Assembly: GCF_004193775.1 (NCBI RefSeq)
Contig: NC_041002.1
Coordinates: 434,001-498,000, forward strand
DNA: 64,000 bases
Source: Glycine soja
Taxonomy: Eukaryota > Streptophyta > Magnoliopsida > Fabales > Fabaceae
Reading direction: 5' to 3'
Within the stretch, counting starts at the first letter, position 1, and each line of letters begins with the position of its first letter. Under the pieces are notes generated by a model. The model had not been told where the DNA came from. It did no database searches and saw nothing but the letters and a program-made list of their open reading frames with translations. Shown here piece by piece: positions 1 through 16,038 of this stretch. Position numbers and translations under genes: made by a program.

Positions 1-678
1 GTAAAGGATACAATAAGTGACAATTTTTTTACAAAGGATAAAAATATAAGTTAGTAAAATAAATTGTAATGTTTTTATTTTAGTTAAACAAGTTTATAAA
101 TTATAAATTAATCAAAATGGTTTGATAATAAACTATATATTCCGAAAGCTTGCTTTAATGTTACTCCTATTCAAATAATATTTTTTATGCAATTTGCTTT
201 AATGTTTCAATCATGACTATCAGGATAAATAGCAATGCTTGGCAGCGAGGAATATATTTCAAAGCCTTTTTCAAAAGGCTTGGACTCGGCTCGTATGATG
301 ATTACACTTTGCAAGTAATCACGTGGTATTAGGATTCATCAAAGTGTGTTGCAGTTTTCATTTTAGTACAATAGGACACTAGTAGTAGTACAGCAGATTC
401 AGATACTTCCCAAGCACGGCAGCATTTGCATGTATTTCTTGGTGACATATCATCCTCAGGGCAAGAGGGGAACAAAATAAATAGTAAACAATAAATAGAC
501 TTCAAATTTTATCATTACATCGATAACATAATTGAGCAATGATGAGACAGAATTCAAATAAAATAGGAAACAAGTTACATCCATTAAAAGGCAGCCTCTA
601 TCTTGAAATAGAAGCAGCAATTGTCAAAATCTTACAAATTGGAGAAACAATGGGAAAACACGAGCCAATATACCAGGT
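1..678. other. 3' flank of PRMT1
   Basis: This contains the probable PRMT1 3' UTR (minus strand, roughly 480-678) and AT-rich downstream DNA. I see no coding feature. Confidence 0.5.
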
Positions 679-3383
<2,705 letters not shown>

Positions 3384-5150
3384 CCTCTGATTGTAAAAAT
3401 TAGGGTTTAAGGTTTAGCAATGTCACTGTTTTCCACCTTTGTCGTTGATTTTATATTACTAAGCAAATATGCCTTCATAAATTCTGAAATATTTTTGTCA
3501 TCAAACGAAATTTATACAAATCTAATTATATGATGTTGTACTGTTTAATAAATCTTAAAAAAGAACCACTATTTAATAAACCTGATATAAAACTTACTTA
3601 TTATAAACAATCTATTATTTATTATAATGTGTGATATACTAATTAAAAAACTAATAAATATTTTTCTGTTGAAAATGAAAATTAGTTTTTCCATATTTTT
3701 AATAACTAGTTAAAAAACTAATAAATACAAAAAGTTAATAAGGAGTAAATTACAATATTATAGTATTTATATATCTAACTTTTATCTATAAAATCCTTAT
3801 TTTTAATTATTAATGTTCATAAAATACATTTTATATGTAATTGCGTCGTATCATAATTAAAATAATTATCATGTGTAGCACACAAAAAAGGTTTAGGTTT
3901 GTCAAAAATAATTAATGATGCACATCGTATCAATTCATACGCATTAATTCTTCAATGTATCAGTAAATCATTAAAATATAAAATATTTAATAATCAAATT
4001 TATTTTAAAAATAACTTTAAAAACCAAAAATGTTATACCAATATACTCAAAATAAAATATTTTAAAATACCACGATGAAAAATTAATTTTATTTAACGCA
4101 GTGAAATCATATTTAACAATATATAATTATGATTATGTTATAGAGTGTTAAATAAAATTATATTTTTATTGTGATTAATAAGAGATAATTAAAAAATAAT
4201 AAACAGAAATAAGATTTTGGTGTGCAAATCATATATATTTCAGTCAAAAGATATTTCAAGAATATAAAAAAAATTGATCACACATGGCTATGAAAACAGT
4301 AATTGAGTTATTGAGGGGTTAGAATGACTAATCCGGTGTATCCAAAGCTATAATTGTGATGGGAAAACATGAATAAAAGAATTTATTATGAATCAAGGGA
4401 AACGAATTGACATGGAGTTAATATTGTAACTTAATTTGAATTAAAGTTTTGAATATATAATTGTCGAAGAAAATATTGTCATGATCTTATATAATAGTCG
4501 TCTTATATAAAAAAAAAAACTTCATGTTTTTATATTTTTTATAAAATAATTTTTAAGAAAACTAACTTTTAGAAAAGATTTTTAAAGAATTTGTAGATAT
4601 TATATTGTGACAAAGTTTATAAATATTATAGTGATAAAAAAAATGATATATACTATTTAAGACATATTATAATAATATTATAACTTATTATAAAATACTT
4701 ATGCCAGTTGTGTCATCAATTTTTTTAGTTACTTTTATGATTTACAAAATAAAATGTGTGTGCATAACCTGATAATATATTTTATATATCTACTATGAAA
4801 ATAAATAGAATATCATATATACTAAGTAAGAAACGATCTGGTGTGTATCAAACAATGAATAATAAAATGTTGTTATCCAATTCTTATATAATATCTTATT
4901 TTAAGCAACAATCAAACAATGAATATTTTAAGAACTTATTTATCATGTTCTTATTGAGGCCTACTAGGGTAAGTCGTGACTGTATAGCATAGAAAATAAA
5001 GCTGCAGGAGCGTGGTATATCTTGTCAGAGCATGTATGTGTCTTGAGTGTGAAAGAGGGTTGGAGAAAGCAAAGGAATGTTGGAGGTCATTATTGGCTTC
5101 AAGCAGAGAGTGCTTACGAACCTATTAAAGTTGTAGCAGTGAGATATATA
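3384..5150. other. AT-rich intergenic DNA
   Basis: PRMT1 promoter and 5' UTR, followed by very AT-rich sequence. The small open frames show no recognisable domain or gene-like composition. Confidence 0.5.
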
Positions 5151-5198
5151 GTATAGTTGAGCTTTGCATGAATATGTGGAGTATATGACTAGTGTTAG

Positions 5199-5530
5199 AT
5201 GCTTCAGGCCTCAAGTGTAAGAAGGACAAGTCATAACTTTATTGGACAAGATCAATTAATGGGTCTTCAGAAGTGTTGTTATCGGCTTGCAGGAAATAAT
5301 GTTTCGGAGATGGGTTGTATTTTGTCCCAATGTAGGCAAGTAATTAGTTCTTTCCCATACTATAAAGCATGTTTTATAAGAAGACAAACAAATTTAGTAG
5401 CTCATGATTATACGTTTAGAGGTTATGTTATAGTCTTCAAGTTTTCAACTGTTTGGTGTCTTGTATTGCTGATCAATTGAATTTGGAAATCTAGTAGCTC
5501 ATGAGTTAGCTAGGACGATTAGAGGTTATA
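5199..5530 (+). mobile_element. Decayed LINE RNase H (RVT_3-like) fragment
   Basis: A 93-codon open frame (5199-5480) resembles the C-terminal RNase H-like part of plant non-LTR retrotransposon proteins: CRQVISSFPYYKACFIRRQTNLVAHD matches the family pattern of a Cys-Arg/Lys-V-I region, then RRxxNxVAHxLA. A second, shifted copy of the LVAHELAR-type end lies at about 5487-5530, so the 3' end is partly duplicated or rearranged. No reverse transcriptase is found next to it. A dead remnant, strand plus. Confidence 0.6.
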
Positions 5531-5802
5531 TATGTTTCTGGAATGTATAATCATACATTTCGAAAAATAATGCATGTTTGAAAAATATTTTTAAGAATTT
5601 ACAAGTTTTTTGAAAATTAATTTCTAGAATGAATTAAGTACATTTTGAAAATTAATTTCCAAATTATATTTTTAGTGGAAATTGAAGAATTTTGGGAATT
5701 AATTTCCAAAATATATTGAATGCATCCTAAAAAATAAATTAAATTTCTAGAAATAATTTAATATATTTCAAAAATTAATTTAAGATATGTAAAAAACTAT
5801 AT

Positions 5803-6135
5803 GGTTAATTAAATTTTTTAGTGCCTAAATATTTTTAAATTTTAATTTTTAGTCCATGAATAAAAAATTGACTGGTCCAGGTCCCTACACCTTTTAAAAT
5901 TTTAGTTTCTAGTTCATAAAATCTCATTAAATAAATAAAAATAATTGGACTCAAACTTTGTTTAAAAACTAAACAAATACTTAAAAAGTTTAGAAACTGA
6001 CCGAACAAATTTTTGTTTAAAGATTAAAAAATTTAATGAAAAAATGTTAAGAAACCTTTTTGGATCAAACTTTTGTTTAAAGACTAAAATTCAAATTTTT
6101 AAAAATTTTAGAGACTAAAAACTTATGCCTCATTC
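5803..6135. repeat. Fold-back repeat with TTTTTAGTCC-type arms
   Basis: The left arm (from about 5803) contains repeated 'tttaatttttagtcc' blocks. The right arm (to about 6135) carries the reverse complement style 'gagactaaaaactt', 'agactaaaattc'. Opposed arms of this kind are common non-autonomous elements in legume DNA. The ends are not sharp enough to define a target duplication. Confidence 0.45.
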
Positions 6136-9100
6136 AAGGTGATTTTTCAGTTCTAGTTTAAAAAAACCAAAAGTAGTTTTAGTTTTTTTTGGTTTTTAAT
6201 TTTTTTAAAATTGTTGCAAATTAAAAAGGATAAAATGAGTCAATGTTCTCCTTCTATAAAGAAAAAGAGAGAAGATTAATTGTGATAAATAATTATGATG
6301 TAACAAGAAGAAATGAGATAAAAAAAAATAAAGAATGTCATTTAGGTGTATTGATTATATAATAGCTCATATATTATTATTTTTTTTCTAATTATTGTAA
6401 TTAGAATCATTGGCTTCTCCATAGAACCTTAAATATCTTAGTAAATTTGTTTAAGTAAATTTTAGTCTTTTGAAGTGATTATGAGACTAATTCTTAATTC
6501 GAAACTTAATCATATTTAAAAAATTTCTTCTATCTCCTAGATTGTATTTTATGATAATCAAATAGATCTTTCCCAACTTGGAGATTCAATCTATATTGTC
6601 AAGTGAATTTCACTCTAAGACAGTAGATAGTGAAGACAATTAACGTCATTGTCTTATGCTTCTTTATTTTATTTTACTTATTATTATGTAAGCTTTTACA
6701 TACATTTGTTATTATTGTTCAAATTGTAATGGACAAGGATGCTTAATGATTGAAAAATCACCCAAAAGTTAGCTACTTGTCATAATTAAAAATTAGACGT
6801 GAAAAAACTAAATACCAAAACCATCTACTTAATTGAAAATTGAATTTGTAACTTATTATGATAAATTATACCATTAATTAGAAACATGGTTATTAAGGTT
6901 AGAGATAATTTTTTACAGCGTTAAGATTAGAGATATTCATGCATGACTTATCAATCACTTTAATTAAGAATAACTTTTATTTAACACTCTCATTGTTTCT
7001 CTCTTATGTCTTCATTTTCATATTTTTAAGACCATAATTGATATCAAATTTTTTAAAATATTTTATTTATATTATGTATTGCTTCTTTATTTTATTCTTA
7101 TACTTTGTAGTAATAGAAAAAAAAGTATAAACTTGGTTTTCAAAACTTAAAATAAAAAATAAAAGTTAAAAAATTAATTCATTCTCAATATATAATACTC
7201 TTGATAAATGTCTTACTATTCATAAAGAGCAAATAAAAATGATAAAAAAGTCATAAAAAACTAAAAGAAAATAATTTGAGAAATAATTTATATAATATTA
7301 AGTTTCTTAAGAAAATTTCCTAAGGCTCTAAAATTCCTAAACACGGCCCGCTACACTCATTGAGTCACACATATCATCATCATTATAAATATATATCCAT
7401 TGCCCTTTAATATTCATATCTCAATAACTGCAACTGGACTTCAACCTTCAATTTTAAGAAGCATAATCTATGCAAACCATACTACTATAACATGATGGCA
7501 GCAATGAAGTAACTAATTCTTTGATGAGTTCCAATGTAGAACTATGACTGTGCAACGCTTATTGCTAATTTTGTGATCGAGATTGCCTGGTTGGCATGGA
7601 GCTGGAGTTATGTTATTTTAAACGAGGAAGAGGAATATATAACATGAAAACAAACCAATTGAAAGAAAGAATAGTAAACATATTAGAAGTTCCAAGTACA
7701 ATGAGATATAGAATTAAAGGCGTGATAGATTTTATCATATGTGTTTTCTGATATTGGTGGATAAAACAACTTATTATGTTCATCATAGCCTTTGTGGAGT
7801 TTTCAGGTTCACACATGCAACATAGGGAATGCAATACCCGTTTTTTAATCTATCCTACATGTGTTTTGGTCACAGATCCCATTATCAGTATAGAAGGTAT
7901 AAAGTTAGGCCATTTGTGTGCAATTATTTGCTGGGAGCGATGGGGGGCGGGGGTGAAGAAGGGGAACACATGATTCAGACATAGAAATTTCCACACAAAA
8001 AGGCAATTTTTGGAGGCTATAGCGACATATATATATATAAGCACATAGTTAGGAAGATTTGAATACAAAGGCAAATGGAGCTAGAAACAAAGTCATATAC
8101 TGATCATTTTATTGCACTAAGGTGGTGATCTTAAAAACCTAGCTTGGACCATATGTATCATTAAGCATCAAAGAGTTATAGCATGTGGACACGGCTGGGC
8201 CACGTTTTTCGGCTTTTCAATTACAGTAAGCATTAAGACATTAACAACGAATTTTGTCACTTTGTGTGCGTGAGTGTGTTCGGGTGTTTGTGTTGTGATA
8301 AACCTATTCAAAATTATTGCATGCATAGTCAGAGACAAAATTGGCTGGCATGCTTGTGCAGATTGGAAACCCTACTTGGACTTTCTGAAGGGCATTTCCG
8401 ATTTTATATTTGTTAACATAAACGTGTGTACGAACACGGTAGGAATCGGTCATGCATGTAAGTTAAGCATACATATATACATATATATATATATATGGAA
8501 TATTACAAGGAAATAAAAATGAAAGAAATTGGAAAGGTAGAAGGATGAGAGGAAAAAACAGAATCTTCAAATATTAATACGCCTAGTCTGATCTCAACTA
8601 TTTAATATTCTATACTTATTTCTCTTGACATAATCCTAGCATGACTAGAACAAAAATTCCCACATGGCATGTCATCATTGATCATATATCTTCCGAGAAG
8701 ATTTATGCCCCTCTAATTGGATACAAAACTATTGCGAATTCCATTTTATCTTGGTTTATTTCCAACCCCTATGCAAAAGTAGTTATCCGCTTTTAATTTA
8801 AAATTGTCAACTGATCTCCTTACGTTTTTCACGGGCTTTGGACTCATTTTTTCTCCAAACGGATAAAGTGATGGTTAGCCCTAATTCAAAGGTAATTACA
8901 GTATTCAAGGACACAAACAATCAAGGTCAACCCACGTTTTAATGGTTAACAAAATACAATTAAATGAGTAATTGTTACCATAGAATAATTCTATCTTACA
9001 ATATATGTTACTAAAAATTCTGAATATAGAAAGTATTAAAAGTTTTTTTTATGGTTTTATAGTTAATAGGATTTATTTATTTCATAAAAAAACAGTACCA

Positions 9101-12100
9101 AAAAAATGCATTAACTAAATATATTTAGTTTTCATTTACTGCTTTTTTTATATAAAATATTAAGAAGATTTACAATAGAATTTAAAATTATTCGTCTCGA
9201 TTTTTTTTTAAGATTTTACCGACAAACTATAATCGCCTATGTTTTTAACTGTCTTTTGGATTTAGTGAAAACAGTTAGTCTTGATTTTGTGCAAAACCAG
9301 TGCGTATCTCGTACTTTTTTTTCTTCATATTGGAGTAATTATCCTTTTAGAATGTGTTAAAAAATTCTGTAAGTTGTGATTGTTTACACTACTTATCATC
9401 TTTGTCCTTTTAATTGAACAATGTATTAGCTGGAGTAGTCAACTTATAAAAACAATTATGCAGAAAATTAAATAACATGCAAATAGAAATAAACATCCAT
9501 GCTTCTATATATTTTAGATTTATTTTGTTTTGATTATATATTGTTATTCAAGTGATTTATTTTACAAAGTCGTGATCAAGTGACAATTGTCTTGGCCCTT
9601 ATTCACTAGTTCGATCAATTAAAGAACACATATCCCCTATCTCACGTATTAGTAGATTCCCTACAGGTTTAGAAAACAAATTTCGTGTCGGAGGTCCAAA
9701 TTAACTGATTAAATAGTTATAAATGTTAATTAGTGTTTTAGGATATTAATTAAGGAATTAAAAAAATATTTTTATTAGAATGCGTAAAATTGTAATATTT
9801 AAAAAAATTATATATTTTTAATGATTTTCACAATAAATATTTTAATTTTTTAATCAATATTTTAAGAATAACCATCAACAACATCCATAATTAATTAGCA
9901 GTGTCATTGTAAACTTCCTCGTAGACAATAGACCAGTAGTCATTTTCACAACGCCAGCTGCAGATTATTTCATGCAGGGACTCAGTTGGACTCCAATACA
10001 TACTATTCTAACACTTCATTCCCAACATATACGTACTCTATAAAAATATGCCTCCTTTTTGCTCCACCTAACACGCATTAATTTTACTGAATATATAATT
10101 CATAGTCAATTAGCCCCAATGGAAACGCAAGTTTGGGTCCTACGAAAGTAACATAAAAGTATCATGTTCGTATTTATAAGATGTAAATTTAAAATGTATT
10201 TGTTTTTTTTATAAGAATTAATATATAATGTTTTTATATTAATTATTTTTAAATTACAAATACTTTTTATTAAAAGAAGAGATATAATATATTTACAAAT
10301 AATTATTAAAAGAAAGAGGAATATTAATGATAATAATAATTTTAAAAAAAGTTGTAAATTTATTATATCAACTAATTTAATAATTTTTCTTAATATTAAT
10401 GAATTAGATAATTGGATCTTTAACATAGTATAAAATATATACTAATATATAATAATATAATGTAGAGAGAAAGCAGCAACTTATAACATTTATGAGAGTT
10501 TGACTTCTTTTTTTCCCTTGCTGCATATATGTGCCTGGGAGAGAAAATTAGAGGAGTTAAATTCTTATATAAAAGTAGTTTTCTCATTAGATACATTTGG
10601 TGAATATTAGATAGATCGATACACATCTTTATATCTACACATAAGAAGGGAATAGCTTACCTATTGTTAGAAAATAATAGTAATTGCTAACAATAATTTA
10701 AAAAGAATACACCAAAATTTATGTAGAAAATTCAAATTAGAAAAAAGTTATGAGCATGGACCTGGGAATTAATTCACCATATATATAATTAAAGAATGGT
10801 GCAAGAGAAAAAAAAATGCACCTAATGATGCAAACTCCCCGATGAAAACACAATATATTTATGTATATAAAACCCTAGTAAATGAGTTGATAATAAAGGT
10901 TCAGACCTCCCCCGCACTATAATTGATCTCCAAATTTCTCTCAAATTATTTTATCAAGTGGGTCGCCGAGTGAGCTTTCATGCTAAATCAAGGATACCAA
11001 CCCTAACACCTCTATATTATGATATTTACTTAATTTTTTGATATTATATTATAAGTGTAAAGTATTTATTGATTTAGTTTGATAATTCTTTTAACTGAAA
11101 AATCTGATTGATTATTTTTTAATCAGAATCTTCCATTTTAATCATTTTTTTTTTCATTCAATAGGTTGTATTCAAAATCTTGCTTAAAAGAGATATATAT
11201 TCAAAGTGCAATTATATTGAGTAAAAGACAAGAGCTAGCTATATAGGTAGCCCTTATTCTTTCTGCTAGAGATAATGCTTTTGTCATCTGCAGATGCAGA
11301 TACAGGGAGATTTTTCCAAACCAAAGACTTATTGAACAAAGAGATCAATTTGGATGCTTTCCAGCCAATCATGTTGGAATTTATCAGGGTAGAAAAAGGG
11401 TGTGTAGCTAGTAAGAAGTCCACAACTACGACTCCATTAATATATAAAAAAAAAATAAAAAATAGGGTTCCATATCTGGTGAGACCTATGTTTGATACTT
11501 GTCTCAACCCGACAGGCCGAAGTCGCCGCAAGTCGTCATATGTCACGTTCTCTTTTATGCATAAGATTCACCATATTAACTGCAGATCTAGAGCTGATCT
11601 TCTCTAGCACATGGATATTCATCATTTTATTATTATTTTTTTTCACATTATTATTCTCCTCATCATTGCTATTCTAATTATTTTCCACATCACCCTTCCT
11701 TCTTTTAATTTCTCTGTATGCGTAATTATACTATATGCATCCATCCATGCTTAACAATTCAAGTGATAGAATTTGTTGAAATCCACAGCAACACAATCCC
11801 CGACAAGAATCTTAAATTCCAAACTCCTTAAAGCTGTTATGCATGCATATATACATCGCAAAATTACTTCTCCAGATTAATATTATCTCATGAAAATATT
11901 ATACAATATTAATCATATCCAATTGAGATATATATGTATGGTCTATATACGTGGGTTGGTGTTCGTATACCAAGTTCCTAATTAAGCTTTTAGGTTGATT
12001 AAGAACTAGTCTTAGATTCAAATTACTTATGTGCATTCTGTTTTCTTTTTTAATCTTTGCATTGGTATTTCATTAATCAATTGCATATTGGATTCGGAAA

Positions 12101-14070
12101 TCACATAGTTTACAAACATGGAAAAATAAGTGGGCCCGTTTTCCAAATTTAATTTGGTCTTCATTTTAATTTTCTATAATTTAAAGAATTTTAGAGTTTA
12201 ATTTTCATACGGTATAAATATTTTTATATTATCAACTAATTAAAATAATTTTAAATTTATTTTTAAAGTAATTATTATAAAAATTTCACAATCATATTAT
12301 ATATAATAATTTATGGTTAAATGATAGTCAATACTTTCTAATTAAATTCAAGATTTTAAAAGTTGGAAAACACATGAATTTTAGCCAATACTTGAAAATA
12401 TATTAAAAAATAATAATTTATATACAAAATCAATATGACTTTTATTTTACATGGACACTTAATATAAATTTTCCATGTGATTACATCGTACTAATATATG
12501 TTAAACTCTTAAAAACAATATTAAAGAAGAGTTATATATTGCCTGTGTTATATTTTTAATAATCAATTAGAAATCATATATATTTATATTGACTTTTAGG
12601 ATAATTATTAAAAAATAAAAAAATATATCACAAATAATAATTTATAATTTTTTTACAGACATAACAATTTACAATTAAATGATAGTATAAACATCCTTTA
12701 CACTTTTTTATATAGACTATTTATTCATTATAGAGAATTAATGTATTAATTAATTAATAGCACTTCTTAAAGGATTATATTAATTTTTATGTAAGAGTCC
12801 ATTTCATCATTAATATCATAAACGATACAATTAAAGATAATTTATGTTCTTTACTAATTTCACAAATTTTCATTAGATTATCATTTTATGTGGATATTTC
12901 GATCAAAAGAAAAAAGTACGAGACACATTTAGAGGAGTTAGACGCACACGCACACGTCAGACACCAAGTTTTTTTCTTCGTCTGAATTCTCCACTCCATT
13001 AACTTAATTTGGTATCGATTAAATTTAATTAAGAAATAACAAGTGAATGACTTATAAAGATAAGTGCAATGCTATGAATTATGATTATAAATAAAGAAAA
13101 TTCTTAATATGTTCGAACTATCTATTCTTACACTCTTACTCCTTATTATATAAATTGCTTTTTATTCTCAGCCATATGACATTTTATAATAGGAATGAAT
13201 TGAAAATGAAAAAGAAAAAAAAGTTGTAAATAAATTATTACAAAAAAAAAATCTTTTTTATCAATAAAAAATTATCTAAATTGTCAATGCAACTTAAACA
13301 ATGCTATAACTCTTAGCAGGGTGTTGATTACATAATTAAGTTACTAATTAATATGCACTTAAATGTCAAACCTTTGAATGGAAAGATAGGAACATGTTTA
13401 CTTTAAACATACAAAAGTCATTAAATTCTGTTGTTTGATATTGATGCAAGTGTGGGGTCAAAAGATCACCCCAAGAGCTTCTCCTTTTGTCCCAGCTACT
13501 TGCAAATCAGAATCTTAATCGACCTTTTGTGTTACTTAATAGGTATCTTTGTCAGGTCATCAAAACATAACTACTCCCAGAACTTTCCCAAATTCTAGTG
13601 TGTTAAAAACCTATTCAGATCTTAATGCATGATTTGGTTTCTGGAAAGGAATTTTTGGAGTTTGTTTGGCAAGATGGGGGATTTGATTAGTCATAGGTTG
13701 AGAATAGTAGAAATTATTGGTTTTCAAGAAACTCAACCACTTGTCAATTTAATAAACAAATATATTTGAAGCCATATTAATTAAGTAAATAACCCACCCA
13801 ATCAAAGTATTATAATCTATCTGGTCATCTTTAAGCAAAGGAGAACTAGAATGGAAAAATATCCCCCTCCAAACAACCACCGTATATTTTCTGTGTGGAT
13901 CCGTAACAGTTGTCACAAGTCGCAACAGATAAACTATATTGTAAAAGTCTAAAAGGTGAAGCTCCGATTTGCTTACATTTGAGAATCAATAATTTATAAA
14001 AAAAATGTCATAGCCAACCAACTTGAACAAGAAGCCTTTATTAATAGTATTTTTTCCTGTCTTAACGTTC
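6136..14070. other. About 8 kb of AT-rich DNA without a recognisable gene
   Basis: Open frames here (for example 7776-7973, 8274-8516, 10106-10426 minus, 11275-11607) are short, low in complexity or mutually overlapping, and match no family I recognise. A TA/CA microsatellite lies at 8469-8496. Short inverted repeats occur, such as the 9-bp arms TATTGTTAG/CTAACAATA near 10661. MicroRNA or long noncoding RNA genes cannot be excluded by eye. Confidence 0.5.
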
Positions 14071-14075
14071 AAAGC

Positions 14076-14150
14076 CTACATATAGAGGGGGTTTACAAAC
14101 GTTTCATTCAACGCTCTCTTCATAGTTCTCTCTCTCTCTCTTTCTCTTAC
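14076..14150 (+). promoter_or_regulatory. Core promoter and CT-rich leader of ACC synthase
   Basis: A TATA-like stretch (catatagagg, about 14079-14088) lies 130 bp before the ATG, with a CT microsatellite (about 14127-14146) between them. This spacing is typical of a plant TATA promoter with a pyrimidine-rich 5' UTR. No start-site data are available. Confidence 0.5.
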
Positions 14151-14214
14151 TCACAGCAGCTTTCTGCTTTCTGTAATTGAGTAATCAACTCTTTTGCCAG
14201 GAAGCTAGCTAGCT

Positions 14215-16038
14215 ATGGGTATTGAGATGGAGCAACCCTGTGTGGAGCTTTCAAAAGTTGCAGTTTCTGAAACTCACGGGGAAGATTCCCCTTATTTTGC
14301 TGGGTGGAAAACCTATGATGAGAACCCCTATGCTGAATTAACCAATCCCTCAGGAGTTATTCAAATGGGGTTGGCAGAAAATCAAGTAAGTGTACATATA
14401 GTTAGAACTTCAAAGTCAACACAAGAAAAAATATATATCCACTTTAGAATTATTAACTGATGGATTGATATCCTTAACTAATTTGTGGTGCACGCAGGTT
14501 TCATTTGATTTGCTTGAAAAGTACTTGGAAGAGCATTCAGAGGCTTCCACATGGGGAAAAGGAGCTCCTGGCTTCAGAGAGAATGCTTTGTTTCAAGACT
14601 ATCATGGGCTTAAAACCTTCAGAACAGCAATGGCAAGCTTCATGGAACAAGTGAGAGGTGGGAGAGCAAAATTTGACCCTCAAAGAGTAGTACTCACTGC
14701 TGGTGCAACTGCAGCCAACGAACTCTTAACCTTCATCCTCGCTAACCCAGGAGATGCTTTACTCGTTCCAACCCCTTACTATCCTGGGTAAGAACAACCT
14801 CATTCATTTACTTTGATACTTTTTTTTTCTATTATCATGTTATTGATACAGAATATTCATCGATTTTACCGTTGTCAATGATTAATCTCCCTTAAGAAAG
14901 AATTCGGGTGATTATTTTTAGTGAGATTTTTTTCATCCAATCACGTTTTTTCTTCTACTCTCAACTCAAATCCGAGATCTTATTTAAGAAAATCAAATCT
15001 AATAACACTCACACAAACGACTTCTTATTATTTACTCCATTGCTTTACTTTTTCTTTAGCAAATTAAAGAACCATTATTTCTTTAGCAAAAAGAAAGGCA
15101 TTCATTGGTAAATGATGATAAGTTATACTAAGAACAATTTGGATTTTTTTTTTTACAGATTTGATAGAGATTTAAGGTGGAGAACTGGGGTAAACATAGT
15201 TCCCATCCACTGTGACAGCTCAAACAACTTCCAGATTACTCCTGAAGCCTTAGAGGCAGCATACAAAGATGCAGAAGCCATGAACTCCAAAGTGAGGGGA
15301 GTGCTAATCACAAACCCTTCAAACCCATTAGGTGTAACGATTCCACTTTCGGTTCTTGAGGAGATTCTTGACTTCGTGACTCGCAAGAACATCCATCTTG
15401 TCTCAGACGAAATCTACTCGGGCTCGGTTTTCTCTTCCTCGGAGTTCTTCACAAGCGTGGCAGAAGTCCTCGAGGCTCGCCAATACAGAAACGCTGAGAG
15501 AGTTCACATTGTCTATAGTCTCTCCAAAGACCTTGGCCTTCCTGGTTTCAGAGTTGGCACCATTTACTCATACAACGACAAGGTTGTGACCACGGCGAGA
15601 AGAATGTCGAGTTTCACCTTAATATCTTCTCAGACACAGCACTTGTTGGCTTCTATGCTGTCGGATAAGGAGTTCACCGAGAACTACATAAAGACCAACA
15701 GAGAGAGGCTGAGGAAGAGGAACCAAATGATCATTGAAGGGTTGAGAAGTGCGGGGATTGAGTGCTTGAAGGGGAATGCAGGGTTGTTTTGCTGGATGAA
15801 TCTAAGTCCACTTTTGGAGAAGAATAAGCCAAAAGGAAGGGAAGGTGAATTGGAGCTTTGGAATGCTATTCTGCATCAAGTTAAGCTCAATATCTCTCCA
15901 GGCTCTTCTTGCCATTGTTCTGAACCAGGTTGGTTCAGGGTCTGCTTTGCAAACATGAGTGAGCAAACGCTGGAAATTGCATTGCAAAGAATACGTCACT
16001 TCGTGGAACGAATAAGGACAGAAAAAGTCTTTTTTTGA
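14215..16038 (+). CDS. ACS: 1-aminocyclopropane-1-carboxylate synthase, type 3 (ACS7-like)
   Basis: PLP-dependent cytosolic enzyme that converts S-adenosylmethionine to ACC, the committed and usually rate-limiting step of ethylene synthesis. Exons 14215-14385, 14498-14787 and 15159-16038, all GT-AG, join to 446 aa. Motifs: the plant ACS opening [25 protein letters not shown], the NPLG region, SDEIYSG, and the PLP-lysine block [14 protein letters not shown] with Lys277. The protein ends about a dozen residues after FVERIRT, so it lacks the C-terminal CDPK and MAPK phosphorylation tail and the TOE region of types 1 and 2. Length and ending match type 3 (Arabidopsis ACS7 is of this size). Turnover is therefore expected not to depend on the ETO1 tail pathway; this is inference from family behaviour. 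The start is the first ATG after the leader and begins the conserved N-terminus. Confidence 0.95.

Noticed and set aside
8274..8516. 80-codon frame near a TA microsatellite
   Set aside because: Ends in microsatellite-encoded Tyr/Ile repeats; no domain.
11235..11607. Overlapping open frames on both strands (103 and 110 codons)
   Set aside because: Neither resembles a known family; mutual overlap and low-complexity runs suggest chance. No splice or promoter context.
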